Part shown: positions 1-10,351 of the stretch, one piece after another
Position numbering within the stretch: position 1 is the first letter of the stretch
How the letters are laid out: each line of letters begins with the position of its first letter
DNA from: Desulfitobacterium dehalogenans ATCC 51507
GTDB lineage: Bacteria > Bacillota > Desulfitobacteriia > Desulfitobacteriales > Desulfitobacteriaceae
Length of the DNA: 64,000 nucleotides
Direction of reading: 5' to 3'
Assembly: GCF_000243155.2 (NCBI RefSeq)
Contig: NC_018017.1
Span: forward strand, 3,100,001-3,164,000
Notes under the pieces: generated by a model
Databases searched by the model: none
What the model was told of the DNA's origin: nothing
Seen by the model: only the letters and a program-made list of their open reading frames with translations
Position numbers and translations under genes: made by a program

Positions 1-653
1 CCAGATTCAGCCAAGACCATAAATTCATGAGTGCCCCCCGTACCGCCGATGGCTCCGGCATCTGCCTCTACAGGGCGGAAGGTTAAACCGCAACGGGTAA
101 AGACCTGGGTGTAAGCATCATACATTTTCTTATAGCTTTCAGCTAAGCCTGCCTCATCCCGGTCAAAGGAATAAAGATCCTTCATGATAAATTCCCGGCC
201 CCGCATTAAGCCAAAGCGGGGACGCCGCTCATCCCGGTATTTATTTTGAATCTGATACAGAAGCAAGGGCAACTGTTTATAGGAACGGATTTCTCCCCGT
301 ACCAGATCAGTAATGATTTCTTCATGAGTCGGTCCCAGGCAGAATTCCCGATTGTGGCGGTCATTAAGGCGCATCAGCTCCTGTCCGTATAAATCCCAGC
401 GACCGCTCTCACGCCAGAGCTCGGCAGGCTGAATAATCGGGAGCAGGACTTCTTGACCTCCCTTAATATCCATTTCTTCCCGGACAATTTGTTCAATTTT
501 GCGCAATACACGCAAGCCCAGAGGCAAGTAGGTATAGATACCGGCAGCGGATTTACGGATTAATCCTGCTCTAACCAGCAACTGATGACTAACCACTTCC
601 GCCTCAGCAGGAACTTCCCGCAGGGTGGGATTAAGGATTTGGCTTACACGCAT
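1..653 (-). CDS. proS: Prolyl-tRNA synthetase, N-terminal part (cut by window edge)
   Basis: Charges tRNA-Pro with proline in the cytoplasm. About 217 N-terminal residues are visible. They begin [10 protein letters not shown] and include the class II synthetase regions: the motif 1 area with [11 protein letters not shown] near residue 40 and the motif 2 signature GPTHEE at about 107-112, followed by the [12 protein letters not shown] stretch. This is the bacterial-type ProS with an insertion domain, which would lie beyond the window. The start codon overlaps the ispG stop by one base (TAATG), so it is translationally coupled as the distal gene of the ispG operon. The gene order dxr-rseP-(ispG)-proS is typical of Firmicutes. 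Confidence 0.95.
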   Translation of the reverse strand, partial: MRVSQILNPTLREVPAEAEVVSHQLLVRAGLIRKSAAGIYTYLPLGLRVLRKIEQIVREEMDIKGGQEVLLPIIQPAELWRESGRWDLYGQELMRLNDRHNREFCLGPTHEEIITDLVRGEIRSYKQLPLLLYQIQNKYRDERRPRFGLMRGREFIMKDLYSFDRDEAGLAESYKKMYDAYTQVFTRCGLTFRPVEADAGAIGGTGGTHEFMVLAES

Positions 654-1738
654 TAGTGTTGCTCCTTTCCATACTGTTTCACATAATTTTCGATTTCATG
701 GAGTAAGGCGGGCAATAGTTCTTCTTCAGATAAACGGGCGACAATCTCCCCTTTTTTAAAGAGCAAGCCCATTCCTTTGCCGCCGGCAATACCAAAATCC
801 GCTTCCCGGGCTTCTCCGGGTCCATTGACCGCACACCCCATAACTGCAACTTTCAAGGGGCGATCTAGCGGAGGAAGATTGGAGAGCTTGTCCTCAACCT
901 TCTCAGCTAATTCAGCGAGATTCACCTGAGTACGGCCGCAGGTCGGACAGCTGATCAGCTCTACTCCCCGGTTTCTTAACCCAAGAACTTTCAAAATTTC
1001 CAAAGCTACAGGAATCTCTTGAACAGGATCCCCGGTAAGGGATACACGCAGGGTATCTCCTATCCCTTCGGCTAAGAGACTGCCGATACCTACTGCAGAT
1101 TTTACCACTCCGGAACGAACCGTTCCTGCCTCAGTGACTCCTATATGAAGGGGATAATCCACCCTTTCCGCCATTTTGCGGTAAGCTTCAAGCATCAAGG
1201 GGACATGGGAAGCCTTTAAGGAGACTTTGATTTTGTCATAGCCTTCTTCTTCAAGCAAATGTATATGCCCTAAGGCACTTTCCACCATTCCTTCAGGGGT
1301 GACTCCCTGATATTTTTCCAGGATTTCTTTTTCCAGTGAACCGGCATTAACCCCGATCCGAATAGGTATCTCTCTTTCCTTACAGGCCCGGACAACCTCC
1401 TGCACCTTCCAGCGTGCGCCGATATTGCCCGGATTCAGTCTTAACCCGTGAACACCTTGTTCGATAGCCAGCAAAGCCAGCTGATAATCGAAATGGATGT
1501 CGGCGATGACGGGAAGCTCGCTCTTCAAGGCAATGTCTTTGAGAGCATGGCCCGCATCCCGATCCAGCACGGCCAGCCGTACCACCTCACACCCAGCTTT
1601 GGCCAAGGCGTTAATCTGAGCCAGGGTACTGGAGATGTCCCGGGTATCTGTATTGGTCATAGATTGGACGACGATAGGAGCTCCTCCCCCTATGGTTACA
1701 TCTCCAATCCTTACGGTTTTCGTCATCTTGCGCTCCAC
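653..1738 (-). CDS. ispG: 4-hydroxy-3-methylbut-2-enyl diphosphate synthase (IspG/GcpE)
   Basis: Iron-sulfur enzyme of the MEP isoprenoid pathway that reductively opens methylerythritol cyclodiphosphate. The TIM-barrel part has SMTNTDTRD near residue 26. The C-terminal part holds the three cluster-binding cysteines: Cys264 and Cys267 in SCPTCGRTQ, and Cys302 in [10 protein letters not shown]. At 361 residues it is the normal two-domain bacterial length. The start is GTG, seven bases after a clear AGGAGG. It lies 12 bp downstream of rseP and in the same operon as dxr, so two MEP-pathway enzymes are grouped. Isoprenoid supply for undecaprenyl phosphate links it to uppS in the same string. Confidence 0.97.
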   Translation of the reverse strand: MERKMTKTVRIGDVTIGGGAPIVVQSMTNTDTRDISSTLAQINALAKAGCEVVRLAVLDRDAGHALKDIALKSELPVIADIHFDYQLALLAIEQGVHGLRLNPGNIGARWKVQEVVRACKEREIPIRIGVNAGSLEKEILEKYQGVTPEGMVESALGHIHLLEEEGYDKIKVSLKASHVPLMLEAYRKMAERVDYPLHIGVTEAGTVRSGVVKSAVGIGSLLAEGIGDTLRVSLTGDPVQEIPVALEILKVLGLRNRGVELISCPTCGRTQVNLAELAEKVEDKLSNLPPLDRPLKVAVMGCAVNGPGEAREADFGIAGGKGMGLLFKKGEIVARLSEEELLPALLHEIENYVKQYGKEQH

Positions 1739-1750
1739 ATTGAGGCCTCC

Positions 1751-2815
1751 TTATCCTTTGCCTGAAAAGAGTTTTAAAATATCTTGATAAGTGACTGCCA
1801 ACATTAAGCACATTAAGAAAATGAAGCCCAGAAAATGAATAAAGTTTTGTCGTTCGGGGTTCATAGGTTTACCCCTCAGTCCCTCGATCAGCAAAAAGAC
1901 CAGGTGGCTTCCATCAAGGGCTGGAATGGGAAAAAGATTAAGGAGGCCCAGTTGAATACTCAATATCCCGATAAATCCTAAATAATTCTCCCAGCCTGAC
2001 TCAGCACTTTGATCGATGGCTTGAACAATGGCTACCGGTCCTCCCAGTTCAGCCTTCGTCTCACCTGTAATCATCTGAGCTAAGGTGACTAAGATCAAAC
2101 GAGTGAAATTAATGGTCTGTTCCAGCCCATAGCGTGCCGCTTCCAGTAAACTCGTCTTCTGATAGGTAACCTCCGGACTGATCCCCACCAGACCGTTTCC
2201 TGAGGTGGGGTCTTTCTGGGTCGTTATGGTTAGGGCTCTTTGCATTCCTTGATGCTCAACCACAAGAACAACCTCTTGCTCAGGCTTAATATGAATCGCT
2301 TGGGTTAAATCCGTCCAAGTAGAAGTCTCGACTCCATTGACCGAAACAATTTTATCCCCGGGCTCAATCCCGGCGGCCTGAGCAGGCATTCCTTGAATCA
2401 GCGAACCTACGACATTGGTATTGGTTGCTGTGGCGATGCCAAAATAGGCAAAGACAATCATGAATAAAAATATAGCCAAGACTAAATTCATAATGGGTCC
2501 TGCGGCGATAACCGACATGCGCTGCCATACTTTTTTGTTATTGAAGCTGCGCGGATCTGTGGTAGGGGCTAAAACCTGGTTCCCATTTTCGTCTGTCTCA
2601 GCATCCATTCCATAAAGCTTTACAAAGCCACCTAAAGGAACCAGCCTTAGGGAGTAAGCAGTTTCTTTGCCTTTAAAACCGATGATCTTCGGCCCAAATC
2701 CAAAAGCAAACTCCAACACCTTAATGCCATTTAAACGGGCCACAATAAAATGACCGAGTTCATGAATCATAACCAGCAGCCCGAAAGCAAATACCACAGC
2801 TATAGCACTTACCAA
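1751..2815 (-). CDS. rseP: RIP-type site-2 zinc metalloprotease (RseP/RasP)
   Basis: Intramembrane protease that cuts anti-sigma factors and leftover signal peptides within the membrane. The zinc motif HELGH is at residues 18-22 in the first membrane helix. A PDZ domain spans roughly 130-200. The third metal ligand lies in the FPIPALDGSH segment near residue 300, and a final hydrophobic helix follows. Length (354 residues) is normal. It sits between dxr and ispG, the usual Firmicutes position. Confidence 0.96.
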   Translation of the reverse strand: MVSAIAVVFAFGLLVMIHELGHFIVARLNGIKVLEFAFGFGPKIIGFKGKETAYSLRLVPLGGFVKLYGMDAETDENGNQVLAPTTDPRSFNNKKVWQRMSVIAAGPIMNLVLAIFLFMIVFAYFGIATATNTNVVGSLIQGMPAQAAGIEPGDKIVSVNGVETSTWTDLTQAIHIKPEQEVVLVVEHQGMQRALTITTQKDPTSGNGLVGISPEVTYQKTSLLEAARYGLEQTINFTRLILVTLAQMITGETKAELGGPVAIVQAIDQSAESGWENYLGFIGILSIQLGLLNLFPIPALDGSHLVFLLIEGLRGKPMNPERQNFIHFLGFIFLMCLMLAVTYQDILKLFSGKG

Positions 2816-2891
2816 ACTAAACCCTCCTCCATTCTTCCACTATGAATGGTGTCCTTGCTCATGTTTCTCTTAATCTTATACCAATCTATCT

Positions 2892-4055
2892 TCAACTATG
2901 CCTTGTCTTATTCGAAAGGATGAGCTCTTCCGTGCGAACACGCGCCCAATGATCCGCATTAAGTATGGTTTCCAAATCTGTAGCATCTAACACATCATGC
3001 TCCCAGCAAACCTTATCCACCAAGGCGATGATTTCCGGATAGGACACCCTGCGTGATAAAAAGGCATGAACCGCAACTTCATTGGCAGCATTCATAACAG
3101 CCGGCAAAGTCCCTCCCCGTTTTCCACAAGCATAGGCAAGCTTCAAGGCAGGAAAATCATAATCCTCCGGATCAAAAAAGGTTAAGCTCTTTCCCCGCAG
3201 ATCAAGCCGTTCCAATGGATTAGGCCAGCGGGTCGGGTAAGCTAAGGCATACTGGATAGGCAAACGCATATCCGGTCTCCCCAATTGGGCCAGGACACTC
3301 CCGTCACAGTATTGGACCATAGAATGAATCACACTTTGGGGATGAATCAATACCTCGATCTGCTCATACTCCATATTGAAGAGGTGATGAGCCTCGATAA
3401 CTTCTAAACCTTTATTCATCATGGTCGCTGAATCAATGGTTATCTTTGCTCCCATAGCCCAATTAGGGTGCTGGAGAGCTCTTTCCGGAGTGACTTCTTT
3501 CAACTGTTCTTCAGACCATCCCCGGAAAGGACCGCCGGAAGCGGTAAGTATGATCTTCTCCAGGGTACGCGAATCACTTTCCATACATTGGAAGATTGCA
3601 GAATGCTCACTATCCACCGGAAGAATAGCTCTACCCAGCCTTCTGGCTGTCTCCATAACCAACTCGCCGGCGGCAACCAAAGTTTCTTTATTGGCTAAGG
3701 CAATATCTTTTCCCGTCTGCAAAGCTTCCAGGGTCGGTTCTAAACCAATCCGTCCGCTGATAGCAGTTACCACCGTATCCGGCACCTCATCTGTAACCGT
3801 TCGCAGGAGCCCCTCCATCCCATGAACCACTTCGATGTCCAGGTCTGCTATCCTATGCTTTAACTCCAGAGCAGCCTTTTCCTCCATCAGCCCAATGATC
3901 TGGGGCCTGAACTCCCGGGCTTGGAGTTCAATTTCCTTGACATTCTTCCCTGCCGCCAAAGCAAAAACTTCTAATTTCTCCGGATTCTGACGCACAATAT
4001 CCAGGGTTTGTGTTCCAATAGACCCCGTAGAGCCTAGAATTGTCAATCTCTTCAC
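2892..4055 (-). CDS. dxr: 1-deoxy-D-xylulose 5-phosphate reductoisomerase
   Basis: Converts DXP to methylerythritol phosphate with NADPH, the committed step of the MEP pathway. The N-terminal Rossmann motif GSTGSIGTQ is at residues 8-16. NKETLVAAGE, the metal/substrate region DSEHSAIFQ and SASGGPFR-type loop (here TASGGPFRGW) follow, and MNKGLEVIEAHHLF precedes the C-terminal helical domain. At 387 residues it is full length. It lies 15 bp downstream of the AI-2E family gene and about 75 bp upstream of rseP. Confidence 0.97.
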   Translation of the reverse strand: MKRLTILGSTGSIGTQTLDIVRQNPEKLEVFALAAGKNVKEIELQAREFRPQIIGLMEEKAALELKHRIADLDIEVVHGMEGLLRTVTDEVPDTVVTAISGRIGLEPTLEALQTGKDIALANKETLVAAGELVMETARRLGRAILPVDSEHSAIFQCMESDSRTLEKIILTASGGPFRGWSEEQLKEVTPERALQHPNWAMGAKITIDSATMMNKGLEVIEAHHLFNMEYEQIEVLIHPQSVIHSMVQYCDGSVLAQLGRPDMRLPIQYALAYPTRWPNPLERLDLRGKSLTFFDPEDYDFPALKLAYACGKRGGTLPAVMNAANEVAVHAFLSRRVSYPEIIALVDKVCWEHDVLDATDLETILNADHWARVRTEELILSNKTRHS

Positions 4056-4070
4056 GCGCTCACTACCTTC

Positions 4071-5168
4071 TTATTTTCCAAAAAAGCCTGCTTTTCTTAA
4101 AGCTTCATAAATAATCACTAAACCCGGTCCTAAAATCAAACCAAAAGCACCCAATAATTTCAAACCAACATACATGGAAATAATGGTGGCCAAGGGATGA
4201 ATCCCAATATTTTGGGACATGATTTTAGGTTCGATAATTTGCCTTACGACCATGGCTATCAAATATATGATTAAGAGCTTAATGCCCTCAGATACCGAAC
4301 CCAAAATAAACAAACCAACAATCCAAGGGACAAAAATCATCCCTGTTCCGACGATGGGCAATAAATCTAAAAAGACAGAAATAAAACCAATGGTGAAGGC
4401 ATAGGGGTTACCCATCCATACTAATCCTAAAGTCAAAATAAGGCCGGTTACAGAAATAAGTATGGCTTCCGCCCGAACGAATCCAACCACCGCAGCCCCC
4501 AGATCCCGGCTTACGGAATGGGCACTGGGCTTCCACTTTCGAGGGATCAGGTTGCTGAAAAAATTCTTGACTCCCGGGTAACTGGCACTCATAAAGAAGG
4601 TGGCAACGATGGATACGACTAAGACCACAAAAACTCCCGGCAAGGCGGAAATGAAATTCAAAAGAATCTTGCTGCCCGCGAGAGCCCAGCCCTGCAACGA
4701 GTCAATGAGTCCCTGAGTGGCATTATTGATGGAAATTTGGACTTGAGGATTGAGCTGGATAAAGTTGTCGACTGTGTCGAGAATGTTGTTAAAAAAAGTC
4801 ACCAAATACCCGTAGCTAGGGAAAGAATGACCCAGGTCAGACAGCTCTGTATAGAGACGGGCTATAATCAAAAAGACGATACTGCCAATTCCAAAAATAG
4901 CAAGAACTAAGGCCAAAATTGCGGCGATGGGTCTGCTTGCCTTTAATCCGCGCATAAATCGTATGACCAAAGGTTCCAGCAAAAGGGCGATGAAAAAAGC
5001 AATAATGAAAGGTAAAAGCGCAGCAAGGAGTTGACTCATAACCCGGCTGAAAACAGGCATAAACTCCACAAAGAAAAATGTAATAACTTTGAGCAGCACC
5101 AAAATAAAGGTAATAACCGCTAAGCGATTAATATTTTGTTTAAGCTTCGGTTCCTCCTGAAGATTCAC
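4071..5168 (-). CDS. AI-2E/YtvI-family membrane transporter
   Basis: Polytopic membrane protein of the AI-2E exporter / YtvI family (PF01594 type), with about eight predicted helices and the family's typical C-terminal stretch (PIVGTGMIFVPW, then IGIHPLATIISMYVG). The solute is unknown. Members have been linked to sporulation, autoinducer export or sodium/proton exchange, and the sequence does not decide between these. It is inserted between cdsA and dxr with only 4 bp to cdsA, so it is cotranscribed with lipid genes. That might suggest a role in envelope homeostasis, but this is inference. Confidence 0.85.
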   Translation of the reverse strand: MNLQEEPKLKQNINRLAVITFILVLLKVITFFFVEFMPVFSRVMSQLLAALLPFIIAFFIALLLEPLVIRFMRGLKASRPIAAILALVLAIFGIGSIVFLIIARLYTELSDLGHSFPSYGYLVTFFNNILDTVDNFIQLNPQVQISINNATQGLIDSLQGWALAGSKILLNFISALPGVFVVLVVSIVATFFMSASYPGVKNFFSNLIPRKWKPSAHSVSRDLGAAVVGFVRAEAILISVTGLILTLGLVWMGNPYAFTIGFISVFLDLLPIVGTGMIFVPWIVGLFILGSVSEGIKLLIIYLIAMVVRQIIEPKIMSQNIGIHPLATIISMYVGLKLLGAFGLILGPGLVIIYEALRKAGFFGK

Positions 5169-5172
5169 AGAA

Positions 5173-5955
5173 TCACCTCACAAATAATGCCCAATAATAC
5201 ATAATGGGTATCACAAATAAAAGACTATCAAAGCGGTCGAGAATTCCCCCATGTCCTGGAATAACCTTCCCTGAATCTTTAATGTTTGCACTGCGTTTCA
5301 GGGCGGATTCGAACAGGTCACCAATCTGAGCACTGACAGCTACGACAATGCTTAAAACAATGTACGCTATAAAAGGGGCGCCGCCAATAATTTTCCACGC
5401 CAGGATGCCGCTTAGAATACAAAAAACCAGTCCCCCTAAGGAACCCTCTATGGTCTTTTTGGGACTGACGTGAGGGGCAAGTAAGCGCTTCCCCATGACT
5501 CTCCCTATAAGGTATGCAAAAGTGTCCGTAGCCCATACCAAAATAAACGTGAGAATTGCCCAAGCTATTCCTTCAGAGAATCCTCGGATAAGATAGAGAT
5601 GAGAAAACAGCACCACAGTGTAAATCGGAGCAAAACAATTATACCCTGCTTCTCCCAAATTAACCCTGGGATACCCTAAAGCCATTCTTCCCATAGCAAA
5701 CAAAAGCCATGCAATCATTAAAGGAAATTTCCATTGGGTTTCGCCCGCAAACATCAGGTATAGCCATACCATGGAAAAGATACCCGAACTTATAGTCCAT
5801 GCTTTAAATCCTAATTTTTCACCAATGGCCAGAGCTTCCTTAAGCGCTATGAGGGAAACCGTCGTCACAAGTAAAGCAGTATATACCCCTCCCAAATATG
5901 TCAATCCCAATATAATAGGGACAAAAACCAAGGCGCTTAGTGTTCTTGTCAGCAT
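5173..5955 (-). CDS. cdsA: Phosphatidate cytidylyltransferase
   Basis: Makes CDP-diacylglycerol from phosphatidic acid and CTP at the membrane, the branch point to all phospholipids. It has many transmembrane helices and the C-terminal CDS signature: SALKRSANIKDSGKVIPGHG at about residues 218-237, continuing with GILDRFDS. The length of 260 residues is normal. It directly follows uppS (10 bp gap), as in other Firmicutes. Confidence 0.96.
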   Translation of the reverse strand: MLTRTLSALVFVPIILGLTYLGGVYTALLVTTVSLIALKEALAIGEKLGFKAWTISSGIFSMVWLYLMFAGETQWKFPLMIAWLLFAMGRMALGYPRVNLGEAGYNCFAPIYTVVLFSHLYLIRGFSEGIAWAILTFILVWATDTFAYLIGRVMGKRLLAPHVSPKKTIEGSLGGLVFCILSGILAWKIIGGAPFIAYIVLSIVVAVSAQIGDLFESALKRSANIKDSGKVIPGHGGILDRFDSLLFVIPIMYYWALFVR

Positions 5956-5965
5956 ATGATACTCC

Positions 5966-6736
5966 TTACCGCTTGTTCAACCCGCCAAAACGACGCTCCC
6001 GCTTCTGAAACTCCAGAAGCGCTTCAATCAGTTGATCCGGATTAAAATCAGGCCACAAACATTCTGTGACAACAATCTCGGTGTAAGCAATCTGCCATAA
6101 TAAAAAATTACTTACACGCAACTCCCCCGAAGTCCGAATGAGTAAATCCGGATCAGGTAATCCTGATGTAAACAGATGTTGTGAGATAACTTCTCCCGTA
6201 ATTTCTTCAGGTGTCAACTCTTTCTTCATGACTTCTTCACAGAGCCGCCGTACTGCTGAAGTTATTTCTGCACGTCCACCATAATTTAAGGCTAGATTGA
6301 GAATAAGCCCCCTATTGTTCTCTGTTTTTTTAATAGAGCGCTTTAATTCTTTTTGCGCTTCCGAAGGGAGCTGTTCCATATTGCCAATCATTTGTATGCA
6401 CACCTTATTCTGGTGGAGTTCATCCAATTCACGTCGTAAGTAATCGATTAATAGATTCATTAAAATATTGACTTCATCTTTGGGTCTACTCCAGTTTTCG
6501 GTGGAGAAAGCGTAAACCGTTAAGACCTCAATGCCAAGATTTGAACAAGCCTTAACAATATCCCTCAGTGCTTCGACGCCGGCCTTATGACCTACCGCTC
6601 GGGGTAAGCCTCGCTTCTGAGCCCAGCGGCCATTCCCATCCATGATAATAGCTATATGCCGCGGCAAATTATTCTTATCCAGCTGATCGACTAAGGTTTT
6701 GCTTTTCTCTTTTTTGTCCCAAAATCTATGCCACAT
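5966..6736 (-). CDS. uppS: Isoprenyl (undecaprenyl) diphosphate synthase
   Basis: Cis-prenyltransferase that makes the C55 lipid carrier for cell-wall synthesis. The catalytic motif IMDGNGRWAQKRG lies near the N-terminus, followed by the AFSTENWSRP segment and the C-terminal RTSGELRVSNFLLWQ and WPDF motifs. I place the start at the ATG at 6736, because GGAGGT lies six bases ahead of it. The ATG at 6742 is almost inside that ribosome site. It is separated from frr by a terminator-like hairpin, so readthrough or a local promoter is implied. Confidence 0.95.
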   Translation of the reverse strand: MWHRFWDKKEKSKTLVDQLDKNNLPRHIAIIMDGNGRWAQKRGLPRAVGHKAGVEALRDIVKACSNLGIEVLTVYAFSTENWSRPKDEVNILMNLLIDYLRRELDELHQNKVCIQMIGNMEQLPSEAQKELKRSIKKTENNRGLILNLALNYGGRAEITSAVRRLCEEVMKKELTPEEITGEVISQHLFTSGLPDPDLLIRTSGELRVSNFLLWQIAYTEIVVTECLWPDFNPDQLIEALLEFQKRERRFGGLNKR

Positions 6737-6771
6737 TTCCATACCTCCAATGGGCAGACCTTAAAGAGGGT

Positions 6772-6799
6772 AAAGACCCCCTTATGTTTAAAGGGGGTC
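6772..6799 (-). terminator. Rho-independent terminator after frr
   Basis: Reading the minus strand, GACCCCCTT and AAGGGGGTC form a nine-base stem around a seven-base loop, followed by a short T-run (TTTACCC). It sits between frr and uppS, so it probably sets a stoichiometry step between the translation genes and the lipid genes. Confidence 0.75.
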
Positions 6800-6813
6800 A
6801 AATCCACTGGAAA

Positions 6814-7370
6814 TCAAACTTCCATGATTTCCTTTTCCTTTATACCCATAATACGATCAATTTCTTTTACGAATTTATCGGTCATCTTTTGTACATCATC
6901 CTGAGCCCGTTTGACTTCATCTTCTGAAGCCGTATGGTCTTTTTCCAGTTTCTTAAGGTCGTCATTGCAGTCCCGGCGGATGTTGCGTACTGCAACCCGG
7001 GATTCTTCAGCTTTTTTCTTCACAGTCTTTACGATTTCTGTTCTTCGTTCAGCGGTTAACTGAGGAATGATTAGACGAATAACTGCACCATCGCTTGAGG
7101 GATTCAATCCTAAATCAGATTTCAAAATCGCTTTCTCGATCATGGGCAGACTGGATTTATCCCAGGGCTGAATCGCAAGCATGCGAGGCTCCGGAACTGA
7201 AATATTGGCCAGCTGGTTCACTGGAGTTTGGGTCCCGTAGTACTCCACGGTGATCTTATCCAGCATGTTGGGATTGGCCCGCCCTGCACGAATCGTAGAA
7301 TATTCTCTTTTTAGCGCTTCCACTGCTTTGACCATACGGTCTTCTGCTTCTTTTAAAACGTCATTAATCA

Positions 7371-7371
<1 letters not shown>
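6814..7371 (-). CDS. frr: Ribosome recycling factor
   Basis: Splits post-termination ribosomes together with EF-G. The 185-residue length and motifs are those of the family: [17 protein letters not shown] at the N-terminus, [14 protein letters not shown] in the middle, and the helical [17 protein letters not shown] region. GGGAGGG lies eight bases ahead of the ATG. The start overlaps the pyrH stop (TAATG), so the two are translationally coupled. Confidence 0.97.
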
Positions 7372-8117
<746 letters not shown>

Positions 8118-8151
8118 CTACATAACGAAAAATAATCCTCTTCGCTATTCT

Positions 8152-8177
8152 AAAAAGAGAACACCTAAGTGTCCTCT
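8152..8177 (-). terminator. Rho-independent terminator after tsf
   Basis: On the minus strand, AGAGGACAC pairs with GTGTTCTCT (one mismatch) around a short loop, followed by TTTTT. It lies in the 95-bp gap between tsf and pyrH, suggesting that rpsB-tsf forms its own transcript with partial readthrough. Confidence 0.75.
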
Positions 8178-8188
8178 AATTGCTTACC

Positions 8189-8842
8189 TTAGCGGTTCAT
8201 TTCTTTCATAACTTCTGCAGCAAAGTCTTCTTGACGTTTCTCGATCCCTTCGCCCATTTCATAGCGAGTAAAGCGACGAATCACGATACGTTCTCCGATC
8301 TTAGCAGTCTTTTCAAGTACGAGATCATTAATGGTCTTATCCGGATCTTTCACAAATTCTTGCTCAAGCAGACATACTTCTTTATAGTATTTGGAGATCC
8401 TTCCTTCGACCATCTTATCAACGATCTTCTCGGGTTTTCCTTCATTTAGAGCCTGAGCTCTGAGAATATTCTTTTCATGCTCCAGTTCCTCTTCAGGAAC
8501 ATCCGCTTTCGAAAGGTAAAGGGGCTTTGCCGCAGCAATTTGCAACGCGATATCTCTGGCAAATTGTTTGAAATCATCCGTATTGGCCACGAAATCTGTT
8601 TCACAGTTGATTTCGAGCATGACGCCGATTCTTCCGCCGCCATGAATATAGGCTTCAACGATTCCTTCGGCTGCGATGCGTCCTTCTTTCTTGGCTGCAG
8701 CAGCGAGACCTTTTTCACGAAGGAAATCAATCGCTTTATCCATATCGCCACCGACTTCGTTAAGAGCTTTTTTACAATCCATCATTCCGGCTCCGGTACG
8801 TTCACGGAGCTCTTTTACTTGAGCTGCACTAACTTCTGCCAT
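8189..8842 (-). CDS. tsf: Elongation factor Ts
   Basis: Nucleotide exchange factor for EF-Tu. The N-terminal UBA-like region has [19 protein letters not shown], then [20 protein letters not shown] and DFVANTDDF. The 217-residue form is the short type common in Clostridia. I start at the ATG at 8842, preceded by GGAGGG; a TTG at 8857 overlaps that ribosome site and is rejected. Confidence 0.97.
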   Translation of the reverse strand: MAEVSAAQVKELRERTGAGMMDCKKALNEVGGDMDKAIDFLREKGLAAAAKKEGRIAAEGIVEAYIHGGGRIGVMLEINCETDFVANTDDFKQFARDIALQIAAAKPLYLSKADVPEEELEHEKNILRAQALNEGKPEKIVDKMVEGRISKYYKEVCLLEQEFVKDPDKTINDLVLEKTAKIGERIVIRRFTRYEMGEGIEKRQEDFAAEVMKEMNR

Positions 8843-8897
8843 GTTAAAACCCTCCAAACATTTGTATGTATTTCTTTCGACAGGACATTACAGAAAA

Positions 8898-8949
8898 GGA
8901 GCAGGATGAGCATCCGGGAAGCTTAACCAACCCTTCTTCACCCTGCCCC
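8898..8949 (-). terminator. Imperfect hairpin with T-run between rpsB and tsf
   Basis: On the minus strand, GGGGCAGG...TGA pairs imperfectly with TCA..CCTGCTCC and is followed by TTTTC, just before tsf. It may be an attenuator or partial terminator that lowers tsf relative to rpsB. The stem has two mismatches, so this is a moderate call. Confidence 0.45.
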
Positions 8950-8984
8950 TCTACTTAATCCACATTTACCCGTATGGGGGATAA

Positions 8985-9722
8985 TTATTCAGCAACGACT
9001 TCTTCAGCAGCTTCTTCTGCTGCTTCTTCAGCTTCATCGCTTCCTTGTTGTCCCTCAATGATGGCATCCGCTATACGACCTGTTAAGAGCTTCACTGCAC
9101 GAATTGCGTCATCATTCGCTGGAATGACCACGTCGATTTCATCAGGATCACAGTTCGTATCCACAATACCAACGATAGGAATGTTCAAGCGATGGGCTTC
9201 AGCCACAGCGATCCGCTCTTTGCGTGGATCCACAACGAACAAAGCATCCGGAAGTCTTTTCATGTTCTTGATTCCGCCTAAGAATCTCTCCAACTTCTCC
9301 ATTTCATGGCGAAGTGAAGCAACTTCCTTTTTAGGAAGAACCTCGAATACTCCTTCAGCTTCCATCTTTTCCAATTCACGAAGACGGTTAACACGCTTTT
9401 GAATGGTTTGGAAGTTGGTCATCATGCCGCCGAGCCAACGCTCATTGACATAATACATACCGCAGCGTTCAGCTTCTTCTTTCACTGACTCCTGGGCTTG
9501 CTTCTTAGTACCGACAAACAAAACAGTACCGCCATCTGCCGCTAAATTCCGCACGTAATTGTAGGCTTCTTCTACCTTTCTTACGGTTTTTTGCAGGTCA
9601 ATGATATAGATACCATTGCGCTCCGTAAAAATGTAACGAGCCATTTTAGGATTCCAACGACGAGTTTGATGACCGAAGTGAACACCGGCTTCTAGTAATT
9701 GCTTCATAGAAATTACAGCCAT
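8985..9722 (-). CDS. rpsB: 30S ribosomal protein S2
   Basis: Small-subunit ribosomal protein. It begins [20 protein letters not shown] and carries [27 protein letters not shown] and [18 protein letters not shown], all diagnostic for S2. The C-terminus has an acidic, alanine-rich tail ([14 protein letters not shown]). A strong AAGGAGGTG ribosome site precedes it. It opens the rpsB-tsf-pyrH-frr string. Confidence 0.98.
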   Translation of the reverse strand: MAVISMKQLLEAGVHFGHQTRRWNPKMARYIFTERNGIYIIDLQKTVRKVEEAYNYVRNLAADGGTVLFVGTKKQAQESVKEEAERCGMYYVNERWLGGMMTNFQTIQKRVNRLRELEKMEAEGVFEVLPKKEVASLRHEMEKLERFLGGIKNMKRLPDALFVVDPRKERIAVAEAHRLNIPIVGIVDTNCDPDEIDVVIPANDDAIRAVKLLTGRIADAIIEGQQGSDEAEEAAEEAAEEVVAE

Positions 9723-9770
9723 TGTGTTGCACCTCCTTTCTTGTTTTTTTCCTCCGCAGGTTCATCTTTT

Positions 9771-9800
9771 GGCTTACCCTGATCTCAGGGAACTTAAGCC
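9771..9800 (-). promoter_or_regulatory. Two-part hairpin in the rpsB leader
   Basis: On the minus strand, GGCTTA/TAAGCC form an outer stem and CCCTGA/TCAGGG an inner stem, about 50 bases before the rpsB start. Ribosomal protein S2 leaders in Firmicutes are known to be structured and autoregulated, so this hairpin is a candidate S2 binding site. The pairing is visible; the function is inferred. Confidence 0.45.
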
Positions 9801-9876
9801 GCCATCCCTCTGCGTGTGTAGTCATTTCACACTGCGAATAGGATATCATAGTTGGAACTCCAATGCAACAAAAAGC

Positions 9877-10320
9877 TTATGCACAGGAAAAGTTTGTCCG
9901 AATTTCATTCTCTTTGATGTACTGCTCCAACTCTGTCATCAGTTCCGGAAAAGGAAAATAGAGATCGCTGAGATAATAATCTTGTTTTTTGGTTTTGATC
10001 TGAACGATTTCCTTGCCTTGCTTGGTCGTAAAAAGGGCAATTCGGCGAATCTCAGCAGGGGAGAGGCTGTACTCTCCCCTCAGAGAACCAAAGACTAACC
10101 GATTGTCACTGATCCGAAAACTCTTGCTCCGTCCATAAACACATACGGCGACAATCCCCAGAGCGGTAAGACCATAGATAACCCGCAGTATATTCGTTTC
10201 CAAAGCCGAAATCTTTAATCCGTAGTGCAGACCAGCTAAAGCAAGTGGGGCAATGACGAGATATAGTCCCCCGGGAATCAGCAAAGGCTTCACTTGATAG
10301 GAATAAACCTGTTCTTCCAT
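9877..10320 (-). CDS. Membrane protein with PH-like domain, unknown role
   Basis: A 147-residue protein with two membrane helices near the N-terminus (about residues 13-32 and 38-60). A beta-rich tail follows that resembles bacterial PH/YdbT-like domains (SFRISDNRLVFGSLRGEYSL, then a predicted helix ELMTELEQYIKEN). GGAGGG lies six bases ahead of the ATG at 10320. It lies between codY and rpsB, just after codY. I do not recognise a specific function. Confidence 0.65.
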   Translation of the reverse strand: MEEQVYSYQVKPLLIPGGLYLVIAPLALAGLHYGLKISALETNILRVIYGLTALGIVAVCVYGRSKSFRISDNRLVFGSLRGEYSLSPAEIRRIALFTTKQGKEIVQIKTKKQDYYLSDLYFPFPELMTELEQYIKENEIRTNFSCA

Positions 10321-10351
10321 CGAGATCCCTCCACCTTTGTGTTTACAGGGA